Origin: Balneolaceae bacterium UBA3186
GTDB taxonomy: Bacteria > Bacteroidota > Rhodothermia > Balneolales > Balneolaceae
NCBI GenBank assembly: GCA_002364085.1
Contig: DEXK01000002.1
Span: 19,648-83,647, forward strand
Length of the DNA: 64,000 nt
Reading direction: 5' to 3'
Shown: positions 44,072-53,472 of the stretch, in pieces
Numbering within the stretch: the first letter of the stretch is position 1
Layout: every line of letters begins with the position of its first letter
Position numbers and translations under genes: made by a program
The notes under the pieces: generated by a model
What the model saw: only the letters and a program-made list of their open reading frames with translations
What the model was told of the DNA's origin: nothing
Database searches by the model: none

Positions 44072-45814
44072 ATGGCGATGGGGCTCAAAAACATATTACC
44101 AACTAAGGACAAAAACGAAAAGATTGAGATCCTGTTATTCGAGATCGCAATCTTTTTAACCATCCTTGTATTTTTATTCTGGACCGGCTTTAGCTTTTAT
44201 GCCGGATATCAAACTTTGATCAAAACCATTTTCGTTTTTGGTTTTGTAGCCTATACGGGCATTTATATTGCTCAGAAAAAGGGTGTCTCTTTCAATATTA
44301 TGTCATCCATTTATTTTGGCTTGAGTTTTGGGATCATGGCATTTGCCTGGTTACCGGGAGGGGGAATTACGGGTGCCATTATTCAATTTATCATTCTGAT
44401 TTTTATATCCGGATTGCTCGTTCTTCCAATCAGAGCTTATTTAGTATTCATACTATTAACTTCTGTTATTGTTATAGGCTTCGCTATCTATGAATATTTT
44501 AACCCCACAGCTGCGGTTCCTTATTCGAATGAGATCCATAGAATCAGAGATATTTCCATTGCAAGTATTATTTCCATTATAGTACTTGGTTTTTCTTTGT
44601 TCACTTTCAAACGCTCGTATGTACGTGACCGTGAATCCCTAAATAAAGCTATTAAAGAAATTCAGGTAGAAAAGGTAAAAGCTGAATCTGCTGATAAAGC
44701 AAAATCTCAATTTCTGGCAACTATTAGCCATGAAATGAGAACCCCACTTAACGGTATAGTTGGTATTTCTGAGCTTTTGTCTGAAACAGATCTGAACCCT
44801 GAACAAGTTGAAATGGTGAAGAATCTAAGTTACAGTAGTAACATGCTTCATAGCTTGATCAGTGATGTTTTAGATCTTACCACTATTGAAGATGAAAATC
44901 TGGAATTGAATGAAAACGTATTTCAATTGGAAAGTGAAATCAGTGACATTCTGGAAATTTTCCGACCTAAAATAGATTCCAGAAAATCTTTCCTTCATCT
45001 GCATCATGAACATGATGAACGCATTCCAAAGGTTCTCTATGGTGATATAACCCGAATCCGTCAGGTTATTGTTAACCTTGTAAATAATGGTGTAAAGTTT
45101 ACGAATAATGGTTCTGTAATTGTACAGACAAAGTTGCTGAAAAGAGAATCAGGTGTTGCTACTGTTCAGTTTACCGTTTCAGATACCGGGATAGGTATTT
45201 CTAAAGAAGATCAGGATAAATTGTTCACCAAATTTTTTAGAACAGGATTGGCAAATACTATTGAAGGAACCGGCTTAGGGCTTACTATAAGCAAAAGGTT
45301 GGTTGAATTAATGGGTGGAGAAATTTCTTTCACTTCCCAGCTTAAAAAAGGATCATCTTTTACATTCGAGCTTCCCTTATCTATCAAACCAAAAAATCCT
45401 CAAAAGGTGGAGTCTTCAAGTCATGATGAAGACTTAACCAATCTGAAAATTCTTATAGCTGAAGATGTACCCATTAATCAAATGGTTTTGAGCAAAATGC
45501 TTAAGAACCTTGGTATAGAAAACATAGAAATAGTTAATGACGGAAAGGAAGCTTTAGAAGCAGCTACTAATGGCGAAAATGAATACGATTTTATTCTAAT
45601 GGATATTCAAATGCCTAAGCTGGACGGGGCTCAAGCATCAAGGAAAATACTCGAATTTTACCAAGGAGATGTTCCTTTTAAAATTATTGCTGTAACTGCT
45701 AATGTTATGAAGGATGATTTTGTGTTGTACAGAGAATCAGGAATGGTAGATGTGTTAAGCAAACCTGTTAACATCAAAATGCTTTCACACACTCTATACA
45801 AACATATAAGTTAG
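44072..45814 (+). CDS. Hybrid sensor histidine kinase with C-terminal receiver
   Basis: A 580-residue hybrid kinase. About six TM helices (residues 20-175) form a membrane-embedded sensor with short loops only. A coiled-coil linker (about 180-210) leads to HisKA with phospho-acceptor His220 (ISHEMRTPLNG), HATPase (N-box VNLVNNGVKF, G1 DTGIGI, G2 GTGLGL), and a receiver domain at about 460-578 with phospho-acceptor Asp511 (LMDIQMPKLDG) and the Lys in SKPVN. There is no DNA-binding output domain and no partner regulator nearby, so the signal probably passes to an HPt or another regulator elsewhere. Confidence 0.93.
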   Translation: MAMGLKNILPTKDKNEKIEILLFEIAIFLTILVFLFWTGFSFYAGYQTLIKTIFVFGFVAYTGIYIAQKKGVSFNIMSSIYFGLSFGIMAFAWLPGGGITGAIIQFIILIFISGLLVLPIRAYLVFILLTSVIVIGFAIYEYFNPTAAVPYSNEIHRIRDISIASIISIIVLGFSLFTFKRSYVRDRESLNKAIKEIQVEKVKAESADKAKSQFLATISHEMRTPLNGIVGISELLSETDLNPEQVEMVKNLSYSSNMLHSLISDVLDLTTIEDENLELNENVFQLESEISDILEIFRPKIDSRKSFLHLHHEHDERIPKVLYGDITRIRQVIVNLVNNGVKFTNNGSVIVQTKLLKRESGVATVQFTVSDTGIGISKEDQDKLFTKFFRTGLANTIEGTGLGLTISKRLVELMGGEISFTSQLKKGSSFTFELPLSIKPKNPQKVESSSHDEDLTNLKILIAEDVPINQMVLSKMLKNLGIENIEIVNDGKEALEAATNGENEYDFILMDIQMPKLDGAQASRKILEFYQGDVPFKIIAVTANVMKDDFVLYRESGMVDVLSKPVNIKMLSHTLYKHIS

Positions 45815-45857
45815 GCTTCCTATTTTATCATCTTCTTTCGTGGCAATTTTTCTGGTT

Positions 45858-46706
45858 CTAGAAAAATAGCATCCAACCTAATGTAATTAGCAGAAGTATA
45901 AACCGATAAGTAAATATCAATATATAGAATGCAAAATTGAGCAGAATAACTCTCGCAATGTTCTTAACTAAACCTGCTTTAAAAAATCCTTTGTAAAGAA
46001 AGAATCCATATATATTCAGCAGAACAAAAGAAGTGATCGTTATTGTTTTATCATTGATAACAATTTGGCTGCTGTTTGAGAACAAAGTATAAATAAACGG
46101 TAGCGAGCAAAGAACAACCAGTAGTAAAAAAGAAAAAAGAATAAGACTTCTGTTTATATGAAATAGCAAAGGTTTGTTCTTTCTCTCAGAATAGTTGGTA
46201 AGAAATGTTAACCCTGAAAACATCAAAGGTAAGATCAGTAAAAAAACTTTTGAAAGCGTTTTAGTAAGTTCATTATACTGAATATGAAAGCTTTGTGAGT
46301 CAAGTTCAGAAGAACTTATTAAAGCTTCTATCCAGCCCCGGGTAAAGTCACTATATATCAAACCATTTAGTTGGATTTGGAGACTGGTTGTAAAAGTATT
46401 TATGTACGGAAAAAGAAAATAAATTGCATTCGCGATCAAAAACCATTTTATAGGTGATATGTATTTTTTTCTTTCTCCAACATTGTATGAAGTAACATAC
46501 TTCCCCGGATTTAAAAAGAATAACTTTAATGTTCTGAAGAATGCATTATCAAAATTGAAAATACTTTCCATCACATCACCAACAAGCACTATCAATCTTA
46601 GATCTTTTTCATTAAGCTTCTTTTGACCACAGTTTGGGCAATACAAATAATCTACAGGACTATAGTTACAATTGGAGCAAATATTCTTTTTTACCAGCTC
46701 TTCCAT
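45858..46706 (-). CDS. DUF3667-like zinc-ribbon membrane protein
   Basis: A 282-residue protein. An N-terminal zinc ribbon (CSNC ... YCPNCGQ, about residues 9-28) is followed by the DUF3667-type segment (NFDNAFFRTLKLFFLNPGKY, GERKKYISPIKWFLI) and about five TM helices. DUF3667 proteins are frequent in Bacteroidota; function is unknown. It is the last gene of the minus operon, 6 bp after the PLP decarboxylase gene. Confidence 0.82.
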   Translation of the reverse strand: MEELVKKNICSNCNYSPVDYLYCPNCGQKKLNEKDLRLIVLVGDVMESIFNFDNAFFRTLKLFFLNPGKYVTSYNVGERKKYISPIKWFLIANAIYFLFPYINTFTTSLQIQLNGLIYSDFTRGWIEALISSSELDSQSFHIQYNELTKTLSKVFLLILPLMFSGLTFLTNYSERKNKPLLFHINRSLILFSFLLLVVLCSLPFIYTLFSNSSQIVINDKTITITSFVLLNIYGFFLYKGFFKAGLVKNIARVILLNFAFYILIFTYRFILLLITLGWMLFF

Positions 46707-46712
46707 ACCTTA

Positions 46713-48059
46713 TCAGATGACTTTTTCTATCCTGCTGATCAATTCTCCTACAAAATCTAATTGCTCTGGCCTCATAAATACACTTCTTAGAATAGTAACC
46801 GTTTCAGTGTCGGCTTCATATTCAGAATGTAATCTTTTGAATTCTAAACTCGGAACCTTAAACAAAGAAAGATAGAATGATTGGTCTTTCATTCCTTTCT
46901 CAAATACTTTTTTAGAAAGTTCAGAAATCTGTGAGGTACTTTTAGTTGATTGGTGGATAGGGAAGTAACCCAGTATATCCAGTTCCGGTTTTTTATATGG
47001 AACCAGATTTCCACTATTCTCCATTAACGAGTAACCCTTTAAAGCAGCCTGTCTACATTTTGCCATAATGGCTCCAAAACCTTCGTTTTCTTTTAATGGA
47101 AAACATTGCAATGTAGCCCACAAAGCAACTGCTGCTGCTCCGGCTCGTGAACATTCTAAACTTATTTCTCCAAGGTGGAGGTCATCTGAAGTAAAATATG
47201 TATAAGGAGAATCATGTTTATAAAACCTTCCGACTTCCGGGTCTTTAAAAAGCACACAACCACACCCATAAGGTTGTAATCCATGTTTATGTGGATCTAC
47301 AACAATACTGTCAGCCTCTTGCATTAATTTCCAGGAAGTCCCATCTATTAATTCTGAGTCTTTAAGCGTTCTGAAAAAACCTCCGTAAGCAGCATCAATA
47401 TGAATTCGGACTCCATGCTCTTTTGCCCAAAGGATAACTTGATCAAGCGGCTCAACTTCACCAAGACCGGTAGTTCCCAGAGTAACAACTATGGTTCCAA
47501 CTCCATCTGGGTTTACTTTATCTAAATCGAAACTTCCATCTTCCAATATTGGAATTTTTATCGAATCAACGGCCAGAACCCCACACATTCTTTCGTGGGT
47601 GTAATGCGAATTAGAAGAAAATGCGATCATTTTGTCCGGATGTGATTCTCTTGCTATCCAGAGAGCTTCCAGATTTGCAATGGTTCCACTTGCCGTTAAA
47701 TGTCCCAGATAGTTTTTACCGTATCCAAAAAAATCAGCCAGTTCAGTTATTACTTCCTTTTCCATTTCTGAAGATGGAGGTCCACCATCCAATGCGTGAT
47801 TATTTGGATTAATACTCATTGCCATTGCATAAGCAGCCCATGTTATTGGATGTGGCGGCTTGAGCATTTGTCCGGCATAAACCGGATGATGAAATGGATA
47901 ATTACATTTTAGACGTTGAGAAAGTCTTGTAAAAACTTCCTCTGCTTTCGAATCAGAAACAAAAAGCGTTGAATCTACATCCCACGCCCCATAAGATTCT
48001 TTCCAGTTTTGCAGACTTTCAAGTCCTGTATCGAGTGCTTGTTTAGCCTGCTTATCCAT
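46713..48059 (-). CDS. Group II PLP-dependent amino-acid decarboxylase
   Basis: A 448-residue fold-type I PLP enzyme. PLP lysine in DPHKHGLQPYG, the Asp that binds the pyridine in HIDAAYGGF, and LTASGTIANLEALWIARESH are characteristic of the group II decarboxylase family (glutamate, tyrosine, aspartate, DOPA decarboxylases). The substrate is not clear; MfnA-like aspartate or tyrosine decarboxylase is possible, giving beta-alanine or tyramine. It overlaps the stop of the upstream DUF3078 gene by one base. Confidence 0.88.
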   Translation of the reverse strand: MDKQAKQALDTGLESLQNWKESYGAWDVDSTLFVSDSKAEEVFTRLSQRLKCNYPFHHPVYAGQMLKPPHPITWAAYAMAMSINPNNHALDGGPPSSEMEKEVITELADFFGYGKNYLGHLTASGTIANLEALWIARESHPDKMIAFSSNSHYTHERMCGVLAVDSIKIPILEDGSFDLDKVNPDGVGTIVVTLGTTGLGEVEPLDQVILWAKEHGVRIHIDAAYGGFFRTLKDSELIDGTSWKLMQEADSIVVDPHKHGLQPYGCGCVLFKDPEVGRFYKHDSPYTYFTSDDLHLGEISLECSRAGAAAVALWATLQCFPLKENEGFGAIMAKCRQAALKGYSLMENSGNLVPYKKPELDILGYFPIHQSTKSTSQISELSKKVFEKGMKDQSFYLSLFKVPSLEFKRLHSEYEADTETVTILRSVFMRPEQLDFVGELISRIEKVI

Positions 48060-48937
48060 TAATACAGATTAACTGAAATTCCCGCAGAAAGAACTTGCTT
48101 TATCTGAACTTCACTTGAGAAGTCATCATCGTAACGCATTTCAAACTGAAAAGAAGCGCTAATTATTGAATTGATCTGTCCTACAAGTTCATTAGCCCAA
48201 AATACATCCGTTTCTGAAACCGGATCTGTGAAACTTGTGAATGTTTCCAGATTACTCGAGTACTGAATATTCTCCGCAACAGTTGTCTGAAATGAAATAC
48301 CGGTCGTTAAACCACCCTCTGACCGAAATGTATCACCTTGAGACAAACCGTAATTCGGAGACAGGTCACCATCAGAAATGAATGTTTGTTTAAGGGCTAA
48401 ACCCGCTTCAATTTGTAAACTTGGATTCGCGTTGTACTCCAAACCTGCGCCTTCGGTGAGGTAAGCCGGACTAAAGAAACCTGAAATTAACGAATCCCCA
48501 CCTGCCGGGTTCATTTTTGCTTCATAATCATATCCATCCGCGAACTGTGTTCTGAATTGTATTGCTCCATAAGCAGCTATTTTACTGTCTTCTTGCAGAT
48601 CATACGTTGTTCTGAGTCGTATAGAAATTAGATCATCTGATTTTCGTGTATCTCCTGCTACTTTTGACTGTCCGTAACGTAAATTTGTTCTGAAACCAAA
48701 AGTATGTTGTTCCTTACGATACATTTTAGTGTATACAGTAGAAGCAGTTCCGCTCACTGTGTTTACACCTCCTTCACTCCAATTACTGTACGTAGCCTGA
48801 GACCCGTTCAAATTGGCAACCCAGGTTTGAGTCCAGCCATTGAGTGTGTCTGGCACAACAATGGTTTGAGCTTGTAAAGAATTTGCTGTAAAAAAAGTAA
48901 TTGCGGTTAGTAGTAACGTCTTGGTAAAAATTTTCAT
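48059..48937 (-). CDS. DUF3078 family outer-membrane protein
   Basis: A 292-residue exported protein (signal peptide about 1-23, ending NSLQAQ) of the DUF3078 family: NGWTQTWVANLNGSQATYSN, NWSEGGVNTVSG, and a strand-rich body with alternating aromatic residues, probably an outer-membrane beta barrel. Function is unknown. It sits 14 bp after the PyrR-like gene in the same operon. Confidence 0.85.
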   Translation of the reverse strand: MKIFTKTLLLTAITFFTANSLQAQTIVVPDTLNGWTQTWVANLNGSQATYSNWSEGGVNTVSGTASTVYTKMYRKEQHTFGFRTNLRYGQSKVAGDTRKSDDLISIRLRTTYDLQEDSKIAAYGAIQFRTQFADGYDYEAKMNPAGGDSLISGFFSPAYLTEGAGLEYNANPSLQIEAGLALKQTFISDGDLSPNYGLSQGDTFRSEGGLTTGISFQTTVAENIQYSSNLETFTSFTDPVSETDVFWANELVGQINSIISASFQFEMRYDDDFSSEVQIKQVLSAGISVNLY

Positions 48938-48951
48938 CGTAAAATTTATAA

Positions 48952-49452
48952 TTAAGTATTTTTGAAGAGCACAACTTGCTCCGGTTTCTCTTTTGAAAGC
49001 ATTACCTCTACATGCTCGCCTACTTTTGTAGGAATGGTCATTCCAGTAATGTTCGACTTGATAGGATACTTTCTGTGCCCTCTGTCTAACAAGGTAAGTA
49101 CCTCGATCCGTTCAGGTTCTCCGGCACTTATTATTGCAGAGACTGCGTCAAACATGGTCTTTCCCGAAAAAATTACGTCATCGATAATGAGAACAAATTT
49201 TTCGGAGCATTCTGGCAAAGGTTTATTATGTGTCAGGTTCTTAACATTGTATTCAACCAGTTCAATCTTAGACTCAGAAATGAGCGGCTTAAGATACTCT
49301 AAAAATACCCTTGCTGTTGCTAAGCCTCTCTCGTTCAGCCCTACAATAACCAACTCATGTTCCGGTTCAAGCTTTTCCCAAACTTCGATCGCCATTCTTT
49401 TCAAAGAACGCTGAATTCGAGCATTATCCATTAATACAATTTGCCGTTTCAT
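48952..49452 (-). CDS. PyrR-like phosphoribosyltransferase
   Basis: A 166-residue type I phosphoribosyltransferase from ATG 49452 (a GTG two codons upstream at 49458 is the alternative). The PRPP motif is VLIIDDVIFSGKTMFDAVSA, after ELVIVGLNERGLATARVF. This is the fold of PyrR and related uracil or pyrimidine enzymes; PyrR regulates pyrimidine gene expression in Gram-positives and many others, though RNA-binding residues cannot be judged here. First gene of a four-gene minus operon (PRTase, DUF3078, decarboxylase, DUF3667). Confidence 0.85.
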   Translation of the reverse strand: MKRQIVLMDNARIQRSLKRMAIEVWEKLEPEHELVIVGLNERGLATARVFLEYLKPLISESKIELVEYNVKNLTHNKPLPECSEKFVLIIDDVIFSGKTMFDAVSAIISAGEPERIEVLTLLDRGHRKYPIKSNITGMTIPTKVGEHVEVMLSKEKPEQVVLFKNT

Positions 49453-49580
49453 CTGCACATAATTATTTTACTAAAAGGTAATAAAATAATAAGGTTCAAT
49501 GCGAAACTTAATGTACGCATACACCGTTAAATTTTGTACTTTACAGTGTTAACCTTTTCATAAATTAATTGAGGCTTACT

Positions 49581-49847
49581 ATGAGCAGAGGATTAGGAAC
49601 TTTAATTACAGGAATTGCAGCCTTTGCAGGTGGTGTTATTACAGGTTTATTGCTTACTCCGAAATCCGGAAAAGAAAATCGTCAATGGATTGAAGACAAA
49701 AGCCATAAGATTCTGGAAGATGGTGAAAAGAAAATTGGTGAAGTATCAAAGAATATAAAAAAGAGCGTTAAAGATAACTTACCTGACCTTTACGAGGCAA
49801 CTGAGTTACTTCATTTTGAAGATGAAGAACTAGAAGAGGATGTCTAA
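49581..49847 (+). CDS. YtxH-domain protein
   Basis: An 88-residue protein. ATG 49581 is preferred over the TTG at 49569 because it is preceded by ttgagg and gives the canonical YtxH opening: a glycine-rich TM helix (ITGIAAFAGGVITGLLLTP) followed by a basic KSGKENRQ segment and an amphipathic helix. YtxH proteins are small membrane-anchored stress-related proteins of unknown function. The gene overlaps the DUF2851 gene by 8 nt, so the two are co-transcribed. Confidence 0.85.
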   Translation: MSRGLGTLITGIAAFAGGVITGLLLTPKSGKENRQWIEDKSHKILEDGEKKIGEVSKNIKKSVKDNLPDLYEATELLHFEDEELEEDV

Positions 49848-50994
49848 AAAATCGTTTCCATATTCTGAGCATATTTTGCAATGGGTATGGAACGAGCTGT
49901 TATTTGATACAACTTCTTTAACTACAGAATGTGGTAAATCCCTTAGAATCCTGAATCAGGGAATACTGAATAGATCAGATGGTCCGGACTTTAAATCATC
50001 AAGATTGCTTATTGACGGGATGGAATGGCATGGATCTGTTGAGCTTCATCTTATCTCATCAGGTTGGGTATCTCATAATCACCACACCGATAGAAATTAT
50101 AACAATGTAGTGCTTCATGTTGTAGCTGAGAACAGTCCTAGGAAGGTTCATACCTTATCAGGCAGTGCTCCTTTTACTCTGAATATTCTTCCTTATATAC
50201 ACTCTGGTTTAGCTTCTTTTTTATCTAATTTTGATCGATCTCGATCCTTACCTTGCTCGGGTAACCTTACATTTCTTTCACAGGAGATTTTCCAAGAGCA
50301 GATAGAACGATCTCATCAGGAATATTTATCCAAAAAGGTTGATGACTTCCTTTGTTTTTTCTCACCGTCAATTTCACAAAGTTTAGCCTGGAAGAACGCA
50401 CTTATTCTTTCAATTTTCGATGGTTTGGGAATCTCCGGGAACAGACACCAAATGCGCGAACTTGCTTCAACTTTGCTTACAAAGAAATATGAATCATTAG
50501 CACAACTAAAATCAGAAGCCACCAATATCGCTTTCGAAAACCCGGATATTAAATGGAATTATAAAGGTTTAAGACCACACAGCCATCCTTCTAAAAGAAT
50601 AAATACTGGAATCGAATTTTTCCACTTCGTTAAGTCCACTCCATTTGAACATTTTTTGACTCCCGAATCACACAAAATATGGTTTAAATGGTGTGGTAAT
50701 ATCGGTATTCAAAACGCTGGTCTTCCTAAAATTTTATACGCAACTGTTTTTCTTCCATCTCTTTATTTTCTGGGAAAACTATTTCAATCAGAAAAAATAA
50801 TCGACTCAGTAAAAAATGAATGGAATTTGTTCAGTGCACCTATACCTAAAATACTGCTTTCTGAATTTACTCAGTTAAATATTTCTCCTTCCGTTTACCA
50901 AAAAAAGCTTGGATCAGTCCATCAATTAAGGGAATATTGTAAGCCAAAGAAGTGTTCAGAATGTTTAGTGCTAAAAAAAGCAATTTCATCTTGA
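49840..50994 (+). CDS. DUF2851 family protein
   Basis: A 384-residue protein of the DUF2851 family: SEHILQWVWNELLFDT, ILNQGILNRSDGPDFKSSRL, GMEWHGSVELHLISSGW, HHTDRNYNNVVLHVVAENS. It ends with CKPKKCSECLVLKKAISS, whose cysteines could bind metal. Function is unknown, and the family is restricted largely to Bacteroidota-like genomes. It overlaps ytxH-like by 8 nt and is followed by tRNA-Gln. Confidence 0.88.
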   Translation: MSKKSFPYSEHILQWVWNELLFDTTSLTTECGKSLRILNQGILNRSDGPDFKSSRLLIDGMEWHGSVELHLISSGWVSHNHHTDRNYNNVVLHVVAENSPRKVHTLSGSAPFTLNILPYIHSGLASFLSNFDRSRSLPCSGNLTFLSQEIFQEQIERSHQEYLSKKVDDFLCFFSPSISQSLAWKNALILSIFDGLGISGNRHQMRELASTLLTKKYESLAQLKSEATNIAFENPDIKWNYKGLRPHSHPSKRINTGIEFFHFVKSTPFEHFLTPESHKIWFKWCGNIGIQNAGLPKILYATVFLPSLYFLGKLFQSEKIIDSVKNEWNLFSAPIPKILLSEFTQLNISPSVYQKKLGSVHQLREYCKPKKCSECLVLKKAISS

Positions 50995-51043
50995 TTGCTT
51001 TTCGATCTATCTCTATCTTTGGGGTCTGTCGAAACGGCATTTT

Positions 51044-51114
51044 TGCCCGGTCGTCTAATGGCAGGACACCTGGTTTTGGTCCAGTATGTGGGGGTTCGAA
51101 TCCTCCCCGGGCAA
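51044..51114 (+). tRNA. tRNA-Gln (UUG anticodon)
   Basis: A 71-nt cloverleaf. Acceptor tgcccgg (51044-51050) pairs with ccgggca (51107-51113), discriminator a at 51114. Anticodon loop ttttggt gives TTG (DNA), so Gln. T arm ggggg-ttcgaat-cctcc has one G-T pair. The CCA end is not encoded. Confidence 0.96.
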
Positions 51115-51192
51115 CTAACACTCAATAAGATAACAACAGGAGCCGTCTTATTGTTTTATGTAATCCTGAAATTTTCAGTGCTAGCAGTTTAA

Positions 51193-52125
51193 ATGGATAC
51201 TCCTCTCGCAATATTTTCCGGACGAAGCAACCCCGCTCTCGCAAGAGCAATTGCTGAATCCTACGGAACAAAACTCGGTGACGTTACCATCAAAGAATTT
51301 TCTGATGGTGAATTATATGTTAAATTCGAGCAAAGCATCCGTGGTGAAGATATTTTCATTATTCAACCAACTCCCCCTCCCGGTGATAACATCATGGAGT
51401 TGTTGCTAATGTTAGATGCCGCTAAACGCGCATCAGTAAAACGAGTAACAGCGGTAATTCCTTACTTCGGATATGCCCGCCAAGATCGAAAAGATCAACC
51501 CAGAGTATCTATTGGTTCTAAACTCATGGCAAATTTGCTTGTAGAAGCAGGTGCAGATCGCATTTTGACCATGGATTTACACGCAGCACAGATTCAAGGA
51601 TTTTTTGATATCCCGCTTGACCACCTTTATGCAAGTAGGGCTTTCATTGAACATTTTAAATCCAACCCAATTGAAAATCTGGTGGTAGTTGCACCGGATG
51701 TGGGAAGCCTCAAAACATCACGATCGTATTCTAAAAAGCTTGGAACAAGTCTCGCCTTTATTGACAAGAGACGACCAAATGCTAATGAATCCGAGATCAT
51801 GAACATTATTGGTGATGTAGAGGGAAAGAATGTGTTGATAGTAGATGACTTAATTGACACCGCCGGAACACTTACGAATGCAGCAGCAGCCATGAAAGAA
51901 AGAGGCGCGCTAAATATTACTGCAATTTGTACACACCCGATACTATCGGGACCGGCATACCAACGAATAGAAGATTCACCTATAGATGAAGTCTTAGTTA
52001 CGGATACGGTAACACTTCGCCAGCCTTCTGATAAGATCAAAGTGCTAAGCGTTGCTGATATTTTTGCGGAAGCAATTCAGCGTATCCACACCAACGACAC
52101 TATAAGTGCTCTCTTTGACAATTAA
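51193..52125 (+). CDS. prs: Ribose-phosphate pyrophosphokinase
   Basis: A 310-residue enzyme that makes PRPP from ribose 5-phosphate and ATP. Family-standard length. ATP loop YFGYARQDRK (about 91-100), catalytic flexible region, DLHAAQIQGFFD (about 128-139), and the PRPP-binding VLIVDDLIDTAGT. Every class I Prs signature is intact. It starts the prs-rplY-pth-hppA block. Confidence 0.98.
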   Translation: MDTPLAIFSGRSNPALARAIAESYGTKLGDVTIKEFSDGELYVKFEQSIRGEDIFIIQPTPPPGDNIMELLLMLDAAKRASVKRVTAVIPYFGYARQDRKDQPRVSIGSKLMANLLVEAGADRILTMDLHAAQIQGFFDIPLDHLYASRAFIEHFKSNPIENLVVVAPDVGSLKTSRSYSKKLGTSLAFIDKRRPNANESEIMNIIGDVEGKNVLIVDDLIDTAGTLTNAAAAMKERGALNITAICTHPILSGPAYQRIEDSPIDEVLVTDTVTLRQPSDKIKVLSVADIFAEAIQRIHTNDTISALFDN

Positions 52126-52148
52126 TGAATAAGTAAGTAAATCCAAAA

Positions 52149-52847
52149 ATGGCAAAAGCTGAATTTAAGACAATAGACGCTGAAAAACGTGAGCTTAGCA
52201 AAAAAGCTAATCGTGAACTTCGCGCCCAAAAGAGAGTTCCCGCAGTACTTTACGGACCGGAAGTAAAAGAAAATCTTCACTTCTCTGTAGATGAACTGGA
52301 ACTTGAAAGAATTTTAAGAACCCAACAAACCAAACTCGTTGAATTAACTTTTGATGACAAAGTGTATAAAACACTGGTTAAAAGAGTAGAGTTTGATCCT
52401 GTTTCTGACAGACCTATTCACGTAGACTTTTATGTTCTTTCTGATAAGCATAAAGTAACTCTTCGTATTCCTGTTTCACTTACCGGAAACGCTCGTGGTG
52501 TTGTTGAAAATGGTGGACGTTTGTTCCAACCAATGAAAGTGGTTCGTATTCGAGTACTACCTGAGTTTATTCCTGCAGAATTTATAATTGATGTCAGCAA
52601 TCTTAAAATTGGTGAGTCTTTTCATGTAGGCGAATTAGACTTGGATGGCATTACTCCAATTGATGCTGAGGGTAGAACCATAGTAACGATCAGACCTCCA
52701 AAAGGCGCTGACTTCCTTGACAGCTTAACCGCTGATGTTGAAGGCGATGAAGAAGCTGATGGTGAAGAAACTGCTGAAGGCGATACTCCTGAAGGCGAGG
52801 ATGCAGCTGGCGGTGAAGGTTCTGAAGAAGAAAAATCAGAAGAATAA
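52149..52847 (+). CDS. rplY: Ribosomal protein bL25 (Ctc type)
   Basis: A 232-residue bL25 with the long C-terminal Ctc-type domain. N-terminal 5S rRNA-binding region (ELSKKANRELRAQKRVPAVL, YGP, VDELELERIL) and a second domain (LRIPVSLTGNARGVVENGG, IGESFHVGEL). It ends in a Glu/Gly-rich acidic tail of about 35 residues (DGEETAEGDTPEGEDAAGGE) that the usual family lacks. It sits 23 bp after prs and 36 bp before pth. Confidence 0.95.
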   Translation: MAKAEFKTIDAEKRELSKKANRELRAQKRVPAVLYGPEVKENLHFSVDELELERILRTQQTKLVELTFDDKVYKTLVKRVEFDPVSDRPIHVDFYVLSDKHKVTLRIPVSLTGNARGVVENGGRLFQPMKVVRIRVLPEFIPAEFIIDVSNLKIGESFHVGELDLDGITPIDAEGRTIVTIRPPKGADFLDSLTADVEGDEEADGEETAEGDTPEGEDAAGGEGSEEEKSEE

Positions 52848-52883
52848 AAAAGTGATAAAGGCGGGAATGCCCATTTCAACACC

Positions 52884-53441
52884 ATGTCCATAATCGTAGG
52901 ATTAGGAAATATCGGTAATGAATATGATGGCACCCGTCATAATATCGGCTTTGATATTCTTGATGAACTGGCAACAACGCTTTCAATTTCATTTGGTCCC
53001 GGTGGCGGGCCATTTGAAATAGCTGAAGGAAGACATAAAGGACGTAAAATCGTTCTTGTTAAACCAACTACTTTTATGAACAGAAGTGGTACAGCAGTTA
53101 AGAAAGCGTTAGCTAAGTTCAACACAGATAAAAAAGATTGCCTGATCATTTATGATGATCTGAATCTTCCACTTGGCACAAACAGAATGAAGCCAAATGG
53201 AAGTGCAGGCGGTCATAATGGAATTTCTGATATCATTGAGCGGCTTGGAAGTAATGACTTCCCACGATTGCGATTTGGTATCGGTGATAATTTTTCGAGA
53301 GGCAGGCAAGTAGATTACGTACTTGCCCCTTTTGATGAAGATGAGCTTGAAGAAAAAAATCAGGCTGTACAACATGCTCACGATGCTGCCCTTGCTTTCG
53401 TGAATGTAGGGATAGAAAGGGCAATGAATTACTTTAATTGA
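52884..53441 (+). CDS. pth: Peptidyl-tRNA hydrolase
   Basis: A 185-residue Pth, which recycles peptidyl-tRNAs. Conserved residues: Asn9 (GLGN), catalytic His19 (TRHNIGF), FMNRSG, DDLNLPLG, and GGHNG. Full length. Adjacent to rplY as in many bacteria, suggesting a translation-related operon with prs. Confidence 0.97.
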   Translation: MSIIVGLGNIGNEYDGTRHNIGFDILDELATTLSISFGPGGGPFEIAEGRHKGRKIVLVKPTTFMNRSGTAVKKALAKFNTDKKDCLIIYDDLNLPLGTNRMKPNGSAGGHNGISDIIERLGSNDFPRLRFGIGDNFSRGRQVDYVLAPFDEDELEEKNQAVQHAHDAALAFVNVGIERAMNYFN

Positions 53442-53472
53442 ATTACAATCATAAACTAACGAAAAGAGTATT

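Noticed and set aside
50867..51125. Minus-strand open frames crossing the tRNA-Gln gene.
   Set aside because: They read through the complement of the tRNA and the end of the DUF2851 gene. The RGGFEPP-type translation is a well-known tRNA artefact.
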